Assembly (NCBI GenBank): GCA_937879875.1
Contig: CALFMN010000145.1
Span: 1-53,304 of the forward strand
Length of the DNA stretch: 53,304 bases
Reading direction: 5' to 3'
DNA from: an uncultured Chloroflexota bacterium
Lineage (GTDB): Bacteria; Chloroflexota; Dehalococcoidia; CAUJGQ01
Positions 1-9,298 of this stretch are shown here, one piece after another. Under the pieces are notes generated by a model, which saw only the letters and a list, made by a program, of their open reading frames with translations, was not told the DNA's origin and searched no databases. Positions within the stretch are counted from its first letter, which is position 1, and every line of letters starts with the position of its first letter. Position numbers and translations under genes: made by a program.

Positions 1-503
1 GGCTGGCAACGTGACCTGATCAGGCTCCCGGCAAATAACGGTGATCATTGACACCACGTGCGGAGGCCTTGCCTGCAACGCTTACGGCAGCACAATGAGC
101 GGACCCCGCCGGCTGGCTGTCCGATGTCAAATGCCGCCGATCGTGGACATCGGCGCGCCGAGCGGCGGAGATTCGCGCTCCGTGCCTGAGGGATCGCTTC
201 ATAACCTGTGTCGGAATCAACGTCTCGCCTACGGGCGCATGCAACGGATATGGAGACGGCCCATGGCATCGTGCACGCCGTGCTCGCCACGCGCGGCCTC
301 CGCCTGCCGCGCGGCTGATCTGCCGGGCGAGCGGATCGCCAGAGACCGGGCTGCCGAGCACGATCTCAATAACCCTCTAAGCAGGTAGCCCAGGTTAAGG
401 TGCACCTTTTCTGATGTCCGGTCAGCGACCCACATCCACGCCTGTGAGCCTTATGGACCACGGCCTCGAAAAGTGCACTTCAACTGAGGCCACCTTCTTA
501 GCG

Positions 504-663
504 TGTTGAAAAATGCCGGCCGCGGCTTTGGCTGCACTGTGGTGCGGTATTTAGTGTTGGAATCCGCCACGGGAACGGCTCGCAGCCGGTGATTTCCCGC
601 GCCGATGGCCCGAATCCCAGGGGTCTTCCGGCCCAGCGGCTCGTGACCGGGACTTTTTCAACA
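504..663. repeat. 160-bp element bounded by a 10-bp inverted repeat
   Basis: The ends read TGTTGAAAAA (504-513) and TTTTTCAACA (654-663), a perfect 10-bp inverted repeat. The right end continues into AGGCTG; CAGGCTGTTGAAAAAGTC-like sequence is common at the tips of insertion sequences. No convincing coding sequence lies inside, so this looks like a MITE or the remnant of an IS. No target-site duplication is obvious. The rest of 1-783 shows no gene I can support. Confidence 0.4.
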
Positions 664-783
664 GGCTGCCTCGTTTGTGAACGGTTCTCGGCCTGTATCA
701 GAACCACACGCGCAAAAGGACGCGCCACCGTTTGTGAGACAGGTGCGTCGCGCCGCACCAAAATACCTCGCTCGAATTACGCA

Positions 784-1476
784 TCAACGAGAAGTCGGCG
801 TGCCGCGAGGAAGAAAGTGCACCTCGAAGGTAGCAGCGGGTTCTACCAACTGACCGAATCCACCCTGACCGTGCACCGTCCCATTCTGGACGGTAAAGAC
901 GTCATCTTCGTCGGACGCCACCAAGACGGTGCTGGTACTCCCTCCCAGCGACTGTCCCTGGTCACGCAGGATGATGTAAACATCCTGGTCCGTCGTTACG
1001 CTAGGGCCATCCTCATAGGTGACGGTAAGGTTTCCCTGCGTTCCACCAGGGGTGCGCAGAATGATAACGGAACCAATCGGGTATGACGACGTGCCTGGCC
1101 CGACGAAGCCTCGAACCGTGAAGGAAAAGTCGGTCACCAGATTCTTTACCACCCCGTCGGGCTTCGTAGGTAGTTCCCGCACTGTGGCCGGCCCAGTGAT
1201 GCCGCGTATGACCCCGTGTATGTATGGCTCAGTCGCACTTTTATCTAGCATCTGGTCCGGCGATAAGCCTGCATAGGCTGGGTTGAAGCCTTTAAGGGCG
1301 CCCACATGGACCACCCTTGTCGCCGCAGAAACACCCGCACTGCTGCGAACCGGCGTACCTGATTGTCGTGCCAGTAGGAAAGCGGCTACGCAGATGCCCG
1401 CCACCGCAGCCAGGCCGACAGCTAGTACTGACAGCAAGTATCGCCGAGCAACCAAGCCTGCTGGTGTGGTCAACAT
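784..1476 (-). CDS. Membrane-anchored or secreted protein of unknown function
   Basis: This reads as a 230-residue protein if started at the ATG at 1476, which has a GGAG ribosome-binding site 7 bases upstream and overlaps the protease stop as ATGTTGA, so translation is probably coupled. After a short basic start, a hydrophobic segment at about residues 9-35 (from LLSVLAVGLAAVAG) looks like an uncleaved signal anchor. The remainder is a predicted exported domain rich in Thr, Val and Gly, likely beta-sheet, with no motif I recognise. An ATG at 1527 would add 17 residues but lies inside the protease gene and has no better site. The pairing with an exported metalloprotease suggests a shared extracellular job; the function is unknown. 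Confidence 0.6.
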   Translation of the reverse strand: MLTTPAGLVARRYLLSVLAVGLAAVAGICVAAFLLARQSGTPVRSSAGVSAATRVVHVGALKGFNPAYAGLSPDQMLDKSATEPYIHGVIRGITGPATVRELPTKPDGVVKNLVTDFSFTVRGFVGPGTSSYPIGSVIILRTPGGTQGNLTVTYEDGPSVTTDQDVYIILRDQGQSLGGSTSTVLVASDEDDVFTVQNGTVHGQGGFGQLVEPAATFEVHFLPRGTPTSR

Positions 1477-2168
1477 GGAATCGCTCCAGGTGATCCGAAG
1501 TCGGACGGATGACCGCTGTAGAGCCACATCTGACCGTTTCTGTCATCCGACTGCACAGCTTCGTTTTCCAGATAAACGGCTACACATTCCATCACGTAGG
1601 GCATATTCGGACCGGTGACGGGATGAGTAAGACCGAGTGCATGGCCAAGTTCATGTACAATAGTTTGCTGCAAGACATATGATGTGCTGGGGCAGTTCGT
1701 TTCATCGTAGGTGCACCAAATAACGCCGGAGTTGTTGTTAACTTCCACTGCGGCTCCATCAATCGCCCGCTCGTTCGAGCCGTCGTAGAGGCTTGACACA
1801 GGCGTCTCCCCCAGGATGACCTGTCCCTGAGCGTTCGGAGTCCCGAGGTCCGTAGCCTCGATAACAACGCCTGTGCCCACAGCATTAATGAGATAATTGA
1901 AGACTACGTGACCCCGGCTGGAGTCGTACGCGTACCACTCGCCCGCTGATTGGCCTGCCGTTGCTTCCCAGTCAGCCATATTTGCGACACTCTGGTCAAA
2001 ACCGATGCCGACAACGCAAGGGTTCCAAAGGATAGAAACACCGTCATTGGAGGTACCACCGCCACTGAATGGACCACACGGATTAAAGAGATGGTCGTAT
2101 TTCCACTCTTCGCCTTCAATTGTGAAGGCGGCAGCTTGACGTGGAGCAACACGGCTAACGGTCACCAT
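1470..2168 (-). CDS. Metzincin-type zinc metalloprotease, N-terminally truncated
   Basis: The zinc-binding motif HELGHALGLTH (HExxHxxGxxH) is complete at about residues 172-182, with a downstream Met (MPYVMECV) suited to be the Met-turn, as in matrixin-like (M10/M57-type) proteases. Several Cys residues suggest an exported, disulfide-bonded enzyme, yet no signal peptide is present. The open frame begins with an ATG at 2168 that lies exactly where the transposase fragment stops, and only about 15 residues separate it from mature-looking sequence (FTIEGEEWKYDHL). I infer that the original 5' end, including the signal peptide and promoter, was lost at this junction. The catalytic domain looks intact; expression and export are doubtful. 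Confidence 0.75.
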   Translation of the reverse strand: MVTVSRVAPRQAAAFTIEGEEWKYDHLFNPCGPFSGGGTSNDGVSILWNPCVVGIGFDQSVANMADWEATAGQSAGEWYAYDSSRGHVVFNYLINAVGTGVVIEATDLGTPNAQGQVILGETPVSSLYDGSNERAIDGAAVEVNNNSGVIWCTYDETNCPSTSYVLQQTIVHELGHALGLTHPVTGPNMPYVMECVAVYLENEAVQSDDRNGQMWLYSGHPSDFGSPGAIPC

Positions 2169-2509
2169 TGATAGCAGACGCCAAACTCGGTGCGGATGAG
2201 CGCCGCCACGCGCTTGGTCGTCCAGACCTCGCCGGCGAAGCCGTGGGCCTCGGCGCCTTGCTGGAGCAGGGTCGGCAACTGCTGGCGCTGCGCCTCGCTG
2301 AGTCGCCGGGCGGGGCCAGGCGGCGGCCGGTGGCGCTGCGCCGCGGCGCCGCCATCACGGGCACGCTTCAGCCACTGGCTTACCGCGCCGGGCGTGACGC
2401 CCAGGGCGTCGGCGATGGCGCGGCCGCTCCAGCCGCGCTCGTGGAGCGTGAGGGCACGCAGGCGCCGTCCCTCACGCCAGTTCGTTGGTGTTGTCGTCGT
2501 GGTACTCAT
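2162..2509 (-). mobile_element. IS630-family transposase, N-terminal fragment
   Basis: About 115 residues remain of a transposase. They carry a helix-turn-helix (GWSGRAIADALGVTPGAVSQ, about residues 26-45), a Pro/Arg-rich linker, and the start of the second winged-helix region (WTTKRVAALIRTEFGV) typical of IS630-type enzymes. The frame breaks off after FGVCYQW at 2162; members of the family usually continue with a YHPSHV-like stretch and then the DDE catalytic domain, absent here. The cut falls at the first codons of the metalloprotease frame, so this is a relic that recombined with or inserted into that gene. It cannot be active. Confidence 0.75.
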
Positions 2510-3138
2510 GCGATCGGCTTACCAGACCGGGCCGCCGTTTAGAATCCCGCGCAGGGGTCAGTAATATCAGATTGTCGTGACGGCTACCTATTCTCGCGCA
2601 CCGATCGCTCTCAGTCCGCCCTCGAATATGGGCAGGCGTCACGAAGAATTGGTATAATACCCACTGCCATGCGCTATCTCCAGCCTCGCTCGAAGGATAT
2701 GCGCGACCGAAAGAAGCCGCACCCTCATAAACGGCCCTCTTCGTGCGGCTATCGCAGAGCTGGCTGCCACTGAATCTCCACGCCTGACGGGAAGTATCAC
2801 AGCCCGCCAAGAAATCAACGTCTCATTACTGTGAACTGTGACTGTGCTGTTTCCATGAGTTGCGAGACCGGCGGTTCAAGCCGGGTGCAGACAATGGTCG
2901 GCGGCCGATCGTTGCCGAAGCCGTTGAGCATCGCGCCGCAGACTTCGCATTGCTCCTACCCCGAGGCAGTGTGGCCGCGAGATCTGGAGCAATTTGCTTA
3001 AGCGGGTATGTATAAACCTTCGCGGCCAGCCTGCCGGGAAGCAGTGTCCACGCGGACTCTGGCGAGGTTTGTGATCCGCTCGTCCCTGTGTCCCCAATGT
3101 CTTGGCCGGGGACGACAGCCGGGGTAGGCGCTGCGCCT
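2510..3138. other. Intergenic stretch without a supported gene
   Basis: About 630 bases separate the transposase relic from the CNNM-type gene. Short open frames on both strands have no recognisable domain or ribosome-binding site. A perfect TATAAT stands at 2653-2658, but no matching -35 element lies at the usual distance and no gene follows it. Nothing else is visible. Confidence 0.5.
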
Positions 3139-4416
3139 TCAGCCAGCGCGCGGCGACACCGGCGATTGCTCAAGCTTGGTCACCCGCACCTTGCGGATGC
3201 GCCGGCCCGTCACCGAGAGCACGCGCAGGCGCAGGCCGTCCACGTCCACCGTGTCGTTGGGCGCCGGGATCTTGCCGAGCCGGTTGATGATCAGCCCGCC
3301 GACGGTATCGAAGTCGCCCTCTTCGACTTCGACATCGAACAGCTCTTTGAGCACGTAGACATTGGCGCCCGCGTCGACCACGGCGTCGTCGTCACCTGTG
3401 CGCACGACACGCGGCTCGCCGTGGTCGTACTCATCCTCGATCTCTCCGACGATCTCCTCAACCAGGTCCTCGATCGTGAGCAGACCCGCGGTGCCGCCGT
3501 ACTCGTCCACGACGATGGCGATGTGGATCTTCTGCGCCCGCAGCTCCTTGAGCAGCGCATCCACCGGCTTCGATTCGGGCACGAACAGCGCCGGCCGGGC
3601 GACTGTGTGCAGATCGACTTCGCCGCCGCCGCGCGCCAGGTGCGCCAGCAGGTCTTTCGCATAGATGACGCCGGTGATGTTGTCGATCGTGCCGTCATAC
3701 AAGGGAATGCGGCTGAGGCCCTTCTCGGCCACAAGCGCTGCGACGGCGGCGATCGTCGCGCTCCCATCCACCGCGGTGACGTCAATGCGCGGCACCATGA
3801 TCTCGCGCGCCGTCGTATCCTCAAGCTCGATCACGGCGCGAATCATCTCGCGCTCGTCGGGCTCGATGCCGCCCTCGCTCTCCTCGCGCTCAACCAGGCG
3901 CAAAAGCTCTTCATCACTCGCCGCAAGCTGCGCCATCGGACGGAAGGGCAGCAGCTTCAGCAGGGCGCGGCCCGGCAGGTCGGCGAGCATACCAGGCAGA
4001 TAGAAGATCAGCCGCAGGGCGCTGACCAGCGGGCTGAGGACGCGAATCCAGCGCTCGGGGTTGTTGCTGATCACCACGCGCGGGACGCCCTCGATCACCC
4101 AGGCGGCCACGACGGCGAGGAATCCCGTGACAACGACCGGCTCCGCTGAACCCCCGGTGCGTCTGACGACCACAGTGACCGCGGCCGCCACGCCGACGAC
4201 GAGCGAGACGGTGCGAGCGGCGATGAATGCAGCGGCGAGACGTTCGCGGTCAAATACGAACTGCGCCGTACCCTCGGGGCGGGGCTGACGCGGGGCGGAC
4301 GGGCGGAAGCGGCTGCGCAGGGCGAAAAGGCTGGCCGCCTGGGCCGCGGCCGTAAGCAAAAGCATAAGGGCGGCGCCGACGATCAGGCACGCGCCCAACC
4401 AACTGTCTGCGTCCAA
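3139..4416 (-). CDS. CNNM/CorC-type membrane protein with CBS pair
   Basis: This resembles the HlyC/CorC (CNNM) family of membrane proteins tied to divalent-cation efflux. About four hydrophobic segments occupy the N-terminal third (DUF21-like). A Bateman module of two CBS domains follows, with the family signatures MVPRIDV and VDEYGGTAGLLTIEDLVEEI, and a C-terminal CorC_HlyC domain with the usual GDFDTVGGLI. The start is uncertain. The first ATG (4530) gives 463 residues, but the first 38 look non-conserved and Cys/Trp/Pro-rich. A TTG at 4416, preceded by AGAAGG 13 bases upstream, gives a better-proportioned 425-residue protein. The gene stands alone, divergent from alaS. Confidence 0.85.
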   Translation of the reverse strand: MDADSWLGACLIVGAALMLLLTAAAQAASLFALRSRFRPSAPRQPRPEGTAQFVFDRERLAAAFIAARTVSLVVGVAAAVTVVVRRTGGSAEPVVVTGFLAVVAAWVIEGVPRVVISNNPERWIRVLSPLVSALRLIFYLPGMLADLPGRALLKLLPFRPMAQLAASDEELLRLVEREESEGGIEPDEREMIRAVIELEDTTAREIMVPRIDVTAVDGSATIAAVAALVAEKGLSRIPLYDGTIDNITGVIYAKDLLAHLARGGGEVDLHTVARPALFVPESKPVDALLKELRAQKIHIAIVVDEYGGTAGLLTIEDLVEEIVGEIEDEYDHGEPRVVRTGDDDAVVDAGANVYVLKELFDVEVEEGDFDTVGGLIINRLGKIPAPNDTVDVDGLRLRVLSVTGRRIRKVRVTKLEQSPVSPRAG

Positions 4417-4680
4417 AGCGGACGGATCACCTTCTGAGAGCGCCGGCCGGCAAGCTGGCCACGGCGCGCATATTGACCAGCATATACTACGATGGCCGGG
4501 CGCCCCGGTCAAGATGCATCGGAGCCGCACTGATTACATGATGACTGCTTCGCACCTCACTGCAGATCGCCGGAGCCGGAATCCGCCAGCCCCATGCTAT
4601 ACTCTGGGACATTGGACCCTGCCGGACGGATCGCCCGTGATGGTATAACCGGGCGCTGCCGTGCTATTGAACATGTGAAC

Positions 4681-4699
4681 ATGGGCGCTCCGCGCCCAT
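4681..4699 (+). promoter_or_regulatory. Hairpin in the alaS leader
   Basis: ATGGGCGC (4681-4688) and GCGCCCAT (4692-4699) form a perfect 8-bp stem with a 3-base loop, ending 20 bases before the alaS GTG. There is no U-run, so it is not a classical terminator. It could shape translation initiation. I see no T-box specifier or antiterminator sequence around it. Confidence 0.4.
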
Positions 4700-4718
4700 C
4701 TGTAACCGAGGCCTTCCC

Positions 4719-7349
4719 GTGCTGAGCGACGACCTGCGCAACCAGTTTCTGCGCTTCTTCGAAGATCGCGGACACCGCAGGGTCGCGTCGGCGGGCCTCG
4801 TCCCCATCGACGATCCCACGCTGCTTTTCACCAGTGCCGGCATGGTGCCGTTCAAACCATACTTTATGGGCCGCGACGTGCCGCCCGTGCAGCGCCTGAC
4901 GACCGCGCAGCGCTGCTTCCGCACCACGGACATCGACACCGTGGGCGACATCAGCCACAACACCTTCTTCGAGATGCTGGGCAACTTCAGCATCGGCGAC
5001 TACTTCAAATCAGACGCCATCCCCTGGGCCTGGGAGCTGGTGACGCGCGGCTTCGGCCTGCCCAAAGAGCGGCTCTGGAACACCGTCTACACGGACGACG
5101 ACGAGGCGTTCGACCTCTGGGTGAAGCAGGGCCAGCGGCCGGAGCGCGTGCTGCGCTACAGTGAGGCGGACGGCAACTACTGGCTCTCTGGCGATATCGG
5201 CCCCTGCGGCCCTTGCTCCGAGATCTTCTACGACTTCGGCGAAGAGCTGGGCTGCGGCCCTAACTGCGAGCCGAAGCACGACTGCCCGCGCTTTCTCGAA
5301 ATCTGGAACCTCGTCTTCATGGCCTTCTATCAAGAAGCGCCGGGCAAGCGCACGCCGCTGCCGAAGAAGAACGTCGATACCGGCGCCGGCCTTGAGCGGA
5401 TCACGCGCGTGCTCGCCGGCGTGCCTTCGTCGTACGACACCGACGTCTTTCAGCCGATCCTGAACACGATCGGCGGCGTCACCGGCGCCGAGTACGGCCG
5501 CGACCCCGACACGACGCGCCTGATGCGCATCATCGCGGACCATACGCGCGCCGTGACTTTCCTGATCGCGGACGGGGTGCTACCGGCAAACGAGAGCCAG
5601 GGCTATGTCGTGCGCCGGCTGATCCGCCGCATGATGTACAGCGGCCGCCTGCTCGGCTGCGAGGGGCCGTTCCTCGGCACGATCGCCGACGCGGTAATCG
5701 ACCGGCTGGGCGATGTCTATCCGATCGCACGCCAGCAGCAGGCGAACATCCGCGCCGCGCTGCTGGCCGAGGAGCGTCGCTTCGGCGCCACGCTTGAAGC
5801 GGGCACGGAGCGGCTGGAGGCGCTGATCGCGGGCTTGCAGGGCAAGGGCGACGCGCTGCCGGGCGAGGAGGTCTTCCGCCTCTACGGCACATACGGCATT
5901 CCCCTCGAACTGATCGAAGAGATCGCCGCCCGCCACGGTCTGCGCGTCGACCGCGAGGGCTTCGAGCGCGAGTTGGAGCAGGAGCGGCAGCGCAGCCAGG
6001 CCGAGGGCAAGTTCCGCGACGAGGTTGTGAGCGAGGCGCGCGTGCGGCTCGCTGGCGCCGGGCGCGGCGGCCGCTTCGTCGGCTACGACACGCTGCGCAC
6101 GGAAACCACGATCGAGGGCATCCTCTCCGGCTCCGAATTGCTGGAGCGGGCCGACGCCGGCCAGCGGGTCGAGGTTGTGCTCAACCAGACGCCGTTTTAC
6201 CCCGAGGGCGGCGGCCAGGTAGGCGATGCAGGCGAAATCCGCACCGAGTCCGGCACGGTGCGCGTCGAGGAGACCCGGCGCGACGAAGGGTTGATCCTGC
6301 ACATCGGCGTGGTCAGCGACGGCACAGTGGCGCTCGCCCAGCGTGCGGAGGCCGTGGTCGACGCCGCGCGACGCCAAAACACGACGCTGAACCATTCCGG
6401 CACGCACCTGCTGCACGCCTCGCTGCGGGCGGTGCTGGGCGGTCATGTGCGCCAGATGGGCTCATTGGTCGCGCCGGAGCGGCTGCGCTTCGACTACCAG
6501 CAGGGCGAAGCGCCGACCTTCGAGCAGCGCCTCGCCGTCGAGCGGCTGGTGAACGAGAAGATCCGCCAGGACATTCCGATACTCACCAAAGTGATGAACA
6601 AAGAGGCGGCGCTGGGCGAGGGCGTGCTCGCCTTCTTCGGCGACAAGTACGGCGACGAAGTCCGCGTGGTGGAGATGAACGACGGCTCGCACCGCTTCAG
6701 CGCCGAGCTGTGCGGCGGCACGCACGTGCACGAAACGGGCGAGATCGGCATGCTGCTGCTCGTGGGCGATGCCAGCATCGGCGCCGGCGTGCGCCGCGTC
6801 GAGGCGCTGACCGGCAGCCACGCCGAGCGTTACGTCGAGCACCAGATCCACCGGCTCGAACGGATCGCGCAGACGCTGGGCACCCAACCCGAGGGCATCG
6901 AGTCGCGCATCGATGCGCTGCTGGTGGATCTCGATCGCGCCCGCAAGCTGCAGACCGAAACCCAGAAGCAGAGCGGCCGGCAGACGGCCGAGGAGTTGGC
7001 CGCGGGCGCCGAGCGTGTGGGCGAGATCGGCATCGTGGCCGCGCGGGTTGACGGAATTGGTATAGACGGTATGCGCGAGATCGGCGACTTTATTCGCCAG
7101 AAGCTGCATCGCGCCGCGATCGTGCTCGGCTCGGCGAGCGACGGGCGCGTGCAGTGCGTGGTGATGGTCTCGCCGGGACTCGCGCCGCCGCTCGACGCGC
7201 GGGAGATCCTGGATCAGGGGCTGGCCGTCGCCGGTGTGCGCGGCGGCGGTCAACCGCGAATGGCCCAGGGCGGGGGCACGAATGCTGCTGCGCTCGATCA
7301 GGCGCTGGCCGCGGCGCGGCAGTTCATAAAGGAGCGCCTCCCTGGCTGA
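4719..7349 (+). CDS. alaS: Alanyl-tRNA synthetase
   Basis: This cytoplasmic enzyme charges tRNA-Ala. The 876-residue length is normal for bacterial AlaRS and all parts are present: the class II catalytic domain at the start (LRNQFLRFFEDRGHRRV, then FTSAGMVPFKPYFMG), the tRNA-recognition middle, the editing domain with its metal-binding NHSGTHLLH and CGGTHVHETGEIG motifs (about residues 555-563 and 666-678), and a C-terminal DHHA1-type domain (GGGQPRMAQGGG). The start is a GTG. The 3' end overlaps the probable start of the next gene, so it heads the operon through ruvX, mltG and the aro genes. No clear -35/-10 pair was found in its leader. Confidence 0.97.
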   Translation: MLSDDLRNQFLRFFEDRGHRRVASAGLVPIDDPTLLFTSAGMVPFKPYFMGRDVPPVQRLTTAQRCFRTTDIDTVGDISHNTFFEMLGNFSIGDYFKSDAIPWAWELVTRGFGLPKERLWNTVYTDDDEAFDLWVKQGQRPERVLRYSEADGNYWLSGDIGPCGPCSEIFYDFGEELGCGPNCEPKHDCPRFLEIWNLVFMAFYQEAPGKRTPLPKKNVDTGAGLERITRVLAGVPSSYDTDVFQPILNTIGGVTGAEYGRDPDTTRLMRIIADHTRAVTFLIADGVLPANESQGYVVRRLIRRMMYSGRLLGCEGPFLGTIADAVIDRLGDVYPIARQQQANIRAALLAEERRFGATLEAGTERLEALIAGLQGKGDALPGEEVFRLYGTYGIPLELIEEIAARHGLRVDREGFERELEQERQRSQAEGKFRDEVVSEARVRLAGAGRGGRFVGYDTLRTETTIEGILSGSELLERADAGQRVEVVLNQTPFYPEGGGQVGDAGEIRTESGTVRVEETRRDEGLILHIGVVSDGTVALAQRAEAVVDAARRQNTTLNHSGTHLLHASLRAVLGGHVRQMGSLVAPERLRFDYQQGEAPTFEQRLAVERLVNEKIRQDIPILTKVMNKEAALGEGVLAFFGDKYGDEVRVVEMNDGSHRFSAELCGGTHVHETGEIGMLLLVGDASIGAGVRRVEALTGSHAERYVEHQIHRLERIAQTLGTQPEGIESRIDALLVDLDRARKLQTETQKQSGRQTAEELAAGAERVGEIGIVAARVDGIGIDGMREIGDFIRQKLHRAAIVLGSASDGRVQCVVMVSPGLAPPLDAREILDQGLAVAGVRGGGQPRMAQGGGTNAAALDQALAAARQFIKERLPG

Positions 7350-9291
7350 GGACACCGCCGGCTCGAAAAGCCACGCCCCTTCGCCTCTCGGCTCCCGCTC
7401 GCGCCCGCCGCAACCGGAGCGCGATCAGGCGGCCGTTCCCGCGGCTCCTGGCGCGAACGGCGCCTCGCCGGCCGCGGCGGCGAGGGAGAGCGTGGACGCG
7501 TTCACGCCGCGGCCCCCGACTGATGCCGCCGACACGCCGCCGCGCCCGCCCGGCCGGCGCGCCTTCGCACGATCGGACCCGCCGACGGCTTCGGCTGAGG
7601 AGGCGACGCCGGCTGAGGACGTGCCGGCCGAGGCGCCAGCCTCCGCTCCGCTGCCCGCGGTGGCCCTCCCCGGCGACGGCGCAGCGTCGTTCGTCCCGCC
7701 GGCTGTCCGATCTGCCCCACCGGCGGACGCGGACATCGGCCTGCCGCTCGACGCCACTACTGCCGAGTCAACGTCGGAGGCTGCCGCGCCGGACGAACCA
7801 GAGCCGCCGCCGTCGCCGGTGCGCCGCCCCATGCGTCCGTCGGCGGAACGGAACGCGTTCGAGAACGAGCCGCTCGCGCCCGCGCCGTCGAGGCCGGGCA
7901 TCCTGGCCCGCCTGCTCGCTCCCTTCACCGGGCGCCGGCCGCAACGCCCGCCGTCAACCCGCGCCCTGCAGGTGGCTGAACCCGCTGCGGCCCGGGCCGC
8001 AGGCACAGCGCGATCCAGCCGCCGGGCGATGCGCCCGCTGCCCTGGGGCCGAGATTTTGCCGCCGCCGTGATCCGCCGCGAAGACTCGCTGACCGCGATC
8101 TTCGGCAAGCTGGACGCCGCCGATTCGCCGCGAGTGGCCCTTGTGGCGCCGCGCGGCAACGAGGAGCTGTCACGCGCCCTGGGCATGCGCCGTCTGCGCC
8201 GCCATGTCGACATGACCGGCAAAGACGTGATGCTTGTCACCCACTCCGGCGCGCTGCGCGGGCGGGCGCGCGAAGTCGGGCTGGCCACGGTCGGCAACGT
8301 CAAGAAAGTGGACTTCGAGCGCTACGGCCGCGGCGGCGTGCGCGTCGGCGGCGTGGTTGTGCCGCTGCCGGGCATCGGCCTGATCGTTCGGCTCGCGGCT
8401 TTTGTCGGCGCCGTGGCGCTGCTGGCAGCGGCGGTGTTGCTCTATCTGCCGCAGGCCACGGTGCAGGTCTACCCGCAGTTGCAGCCCTTCGCGAATACGC
8501 TCTCGCTCACGCTCGCCACGAATGCGCCCGCGACCTACAAGCCGGGCGGCGAGCTGCTTGCTCACCTGCAGCGCACCTCGATCACGCGCACGATTGACTA
8601 CCCGGTGAGCGGCCAGACGACGGTGAAGGCGCCGGACGGCTCCGATAAACAGGTGTCCGCCGCCAGCGACGACGATATCAAGCGGGGCACGGCCTTCGCC
8701 CAGCAGGTGTTGCTGCGGGAGGGGCGCAAAACGCTCGAAGACCGCAACAAGGACCAGGCGCTCTTTCAAGACAGCGCCACAATCAGCGCCTTCGACTCGA
8801 AGACGAATGTGAAGGCCGGCGAGGCGACCGACCTGCTGGAGATCACCACCTCGGCCCAGGTTTCCATGCTCAGCGCCGACAAGAGCCTGCTGCGCTCGGT
8901 TTTGGAGCAGTCGGTGGCGGCAAACCTGGATAAGGCGATGCAGTTTGTGCCCGACACCTTTCAGGCGACCGTCCTGAGCACCGGGCAGTTCGACAAGGCG
9001 AACAACCGAATCGCGGTGCAGCTCAAGCTCAGCGAGGGCGCGACGCGTGCCTTCAGCGTCGCGTCGCTGCGCAAAGCGCTGGCCGGCAGGAGCCCGCACG
9101 ACGCGCAGCAGGTGGTGATGGGGCGCGTGGACGTGAGCGCACCGGCGAAGATCGGCGTACAGCCCGGTTGGGCGCCCTGGCTGCCGCGCTTCACCAGCCG
9201 CATCGACGTCAAAGTCGGCACACCCGCGCCGTCGCCAACGCCCGCGGCCTCACCGACGCCCGCGCCCTCGGCGACGCCGGCGCCGCAGTGA
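7342..9291 (+). CDS. Baseplate J/gp47-like single-pass membrane protein
   Basis: Layout: a long Pro/Ala/Ser-rich cytoplasmic region (about the first 210 residues), a compact folded section (from RDFAAAVIRREDSLTAI), one transmembrane helix (LAAFVGAVALLAAAVLLYL), then an exported domain of about 270 residues and a Pro/Thr tail of PTPAPS-type repeats. Proteins of this shape beside alaS and ruvX in Chloroflexota are, as I recall, annotated as baseplate J/gp47 family; there is no phage context here and the true role is unknown. The frame extends upstream to a CTG at 7342 that has AAAGGAG 7 bases before it and overlaps the alaS stop by 8 bases. The first GTG is at 7492, with GGGAG only 3 bases away. 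I prefer the upstream start. Confidence 0.7.
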   Translation: MAEDTAGSKSHAPSPLGSRSRPPQPERDQAAVPAAPGANGASPAAAARESVDAFTPRPPTDAADTPPRPPGRRAFARSDPPTASAEEATPAEDVPAEAPASAPLPAVALPGDGAASFVPPAVRSAPPADADIGLPLDATTAESTSEAAAPDEPEPPPSPVRRPMRPSAERNAFENEPLAPAPSRPGILARLLAPFTGRRPQRPPSTRALQVAEPAAARAAGTARSSRRAMRPLPWGRDFAAAVIRREDSLTAIFGKLDAADSPRVALVAPRGNEELSRALGMRRLRRHVDMTGKDVMLVTHSGALRGRAREVGLATVGNVKKVDFERYGRGGVRVGGVVVPLPGIGLIVRLAAFVGAVALLAAAVLLYLPQATVQVYPQLQPFANTLSLTLATNAPATYKPGGELLAHLQRTSITRTIDYPVSGQTTVKAPDGSDKQVSAASDDDIKRGTAFAQQVLLREGRKTLEDRNKDQALFQDSATISAFDSKTNVKAGEATDLLEITTSAQVSMLSADKSLLRSVLEQSVAANLDKAMQFVPDTFQATVLSTGQFDKANNRIAVQLKLSEGATRAFSVASLRKALAGRSPHDAQQVVMGRVDVSAPAKIGVQPGWAPWLPRFTSRIDVKVGTPAPSPTPAASPTPAPSATPAPQ

Positions 9292-9298
9292 GCCGAGC

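Noticed and set aside
4557..4718. T-box riboswitch before alaS
   Set aside because: No T-box sequence, specifier loop or terminator/antiterminator pair could be found; only a single short hairpin.
7342..9291. Prophage or phage-tail origin of the baseplate-J-like protein
   Set aside because: No other phage gene is near, the gene is embedded in a housekeeping operon, and it has a membrane helix and disordered ends unlike a tail protein.
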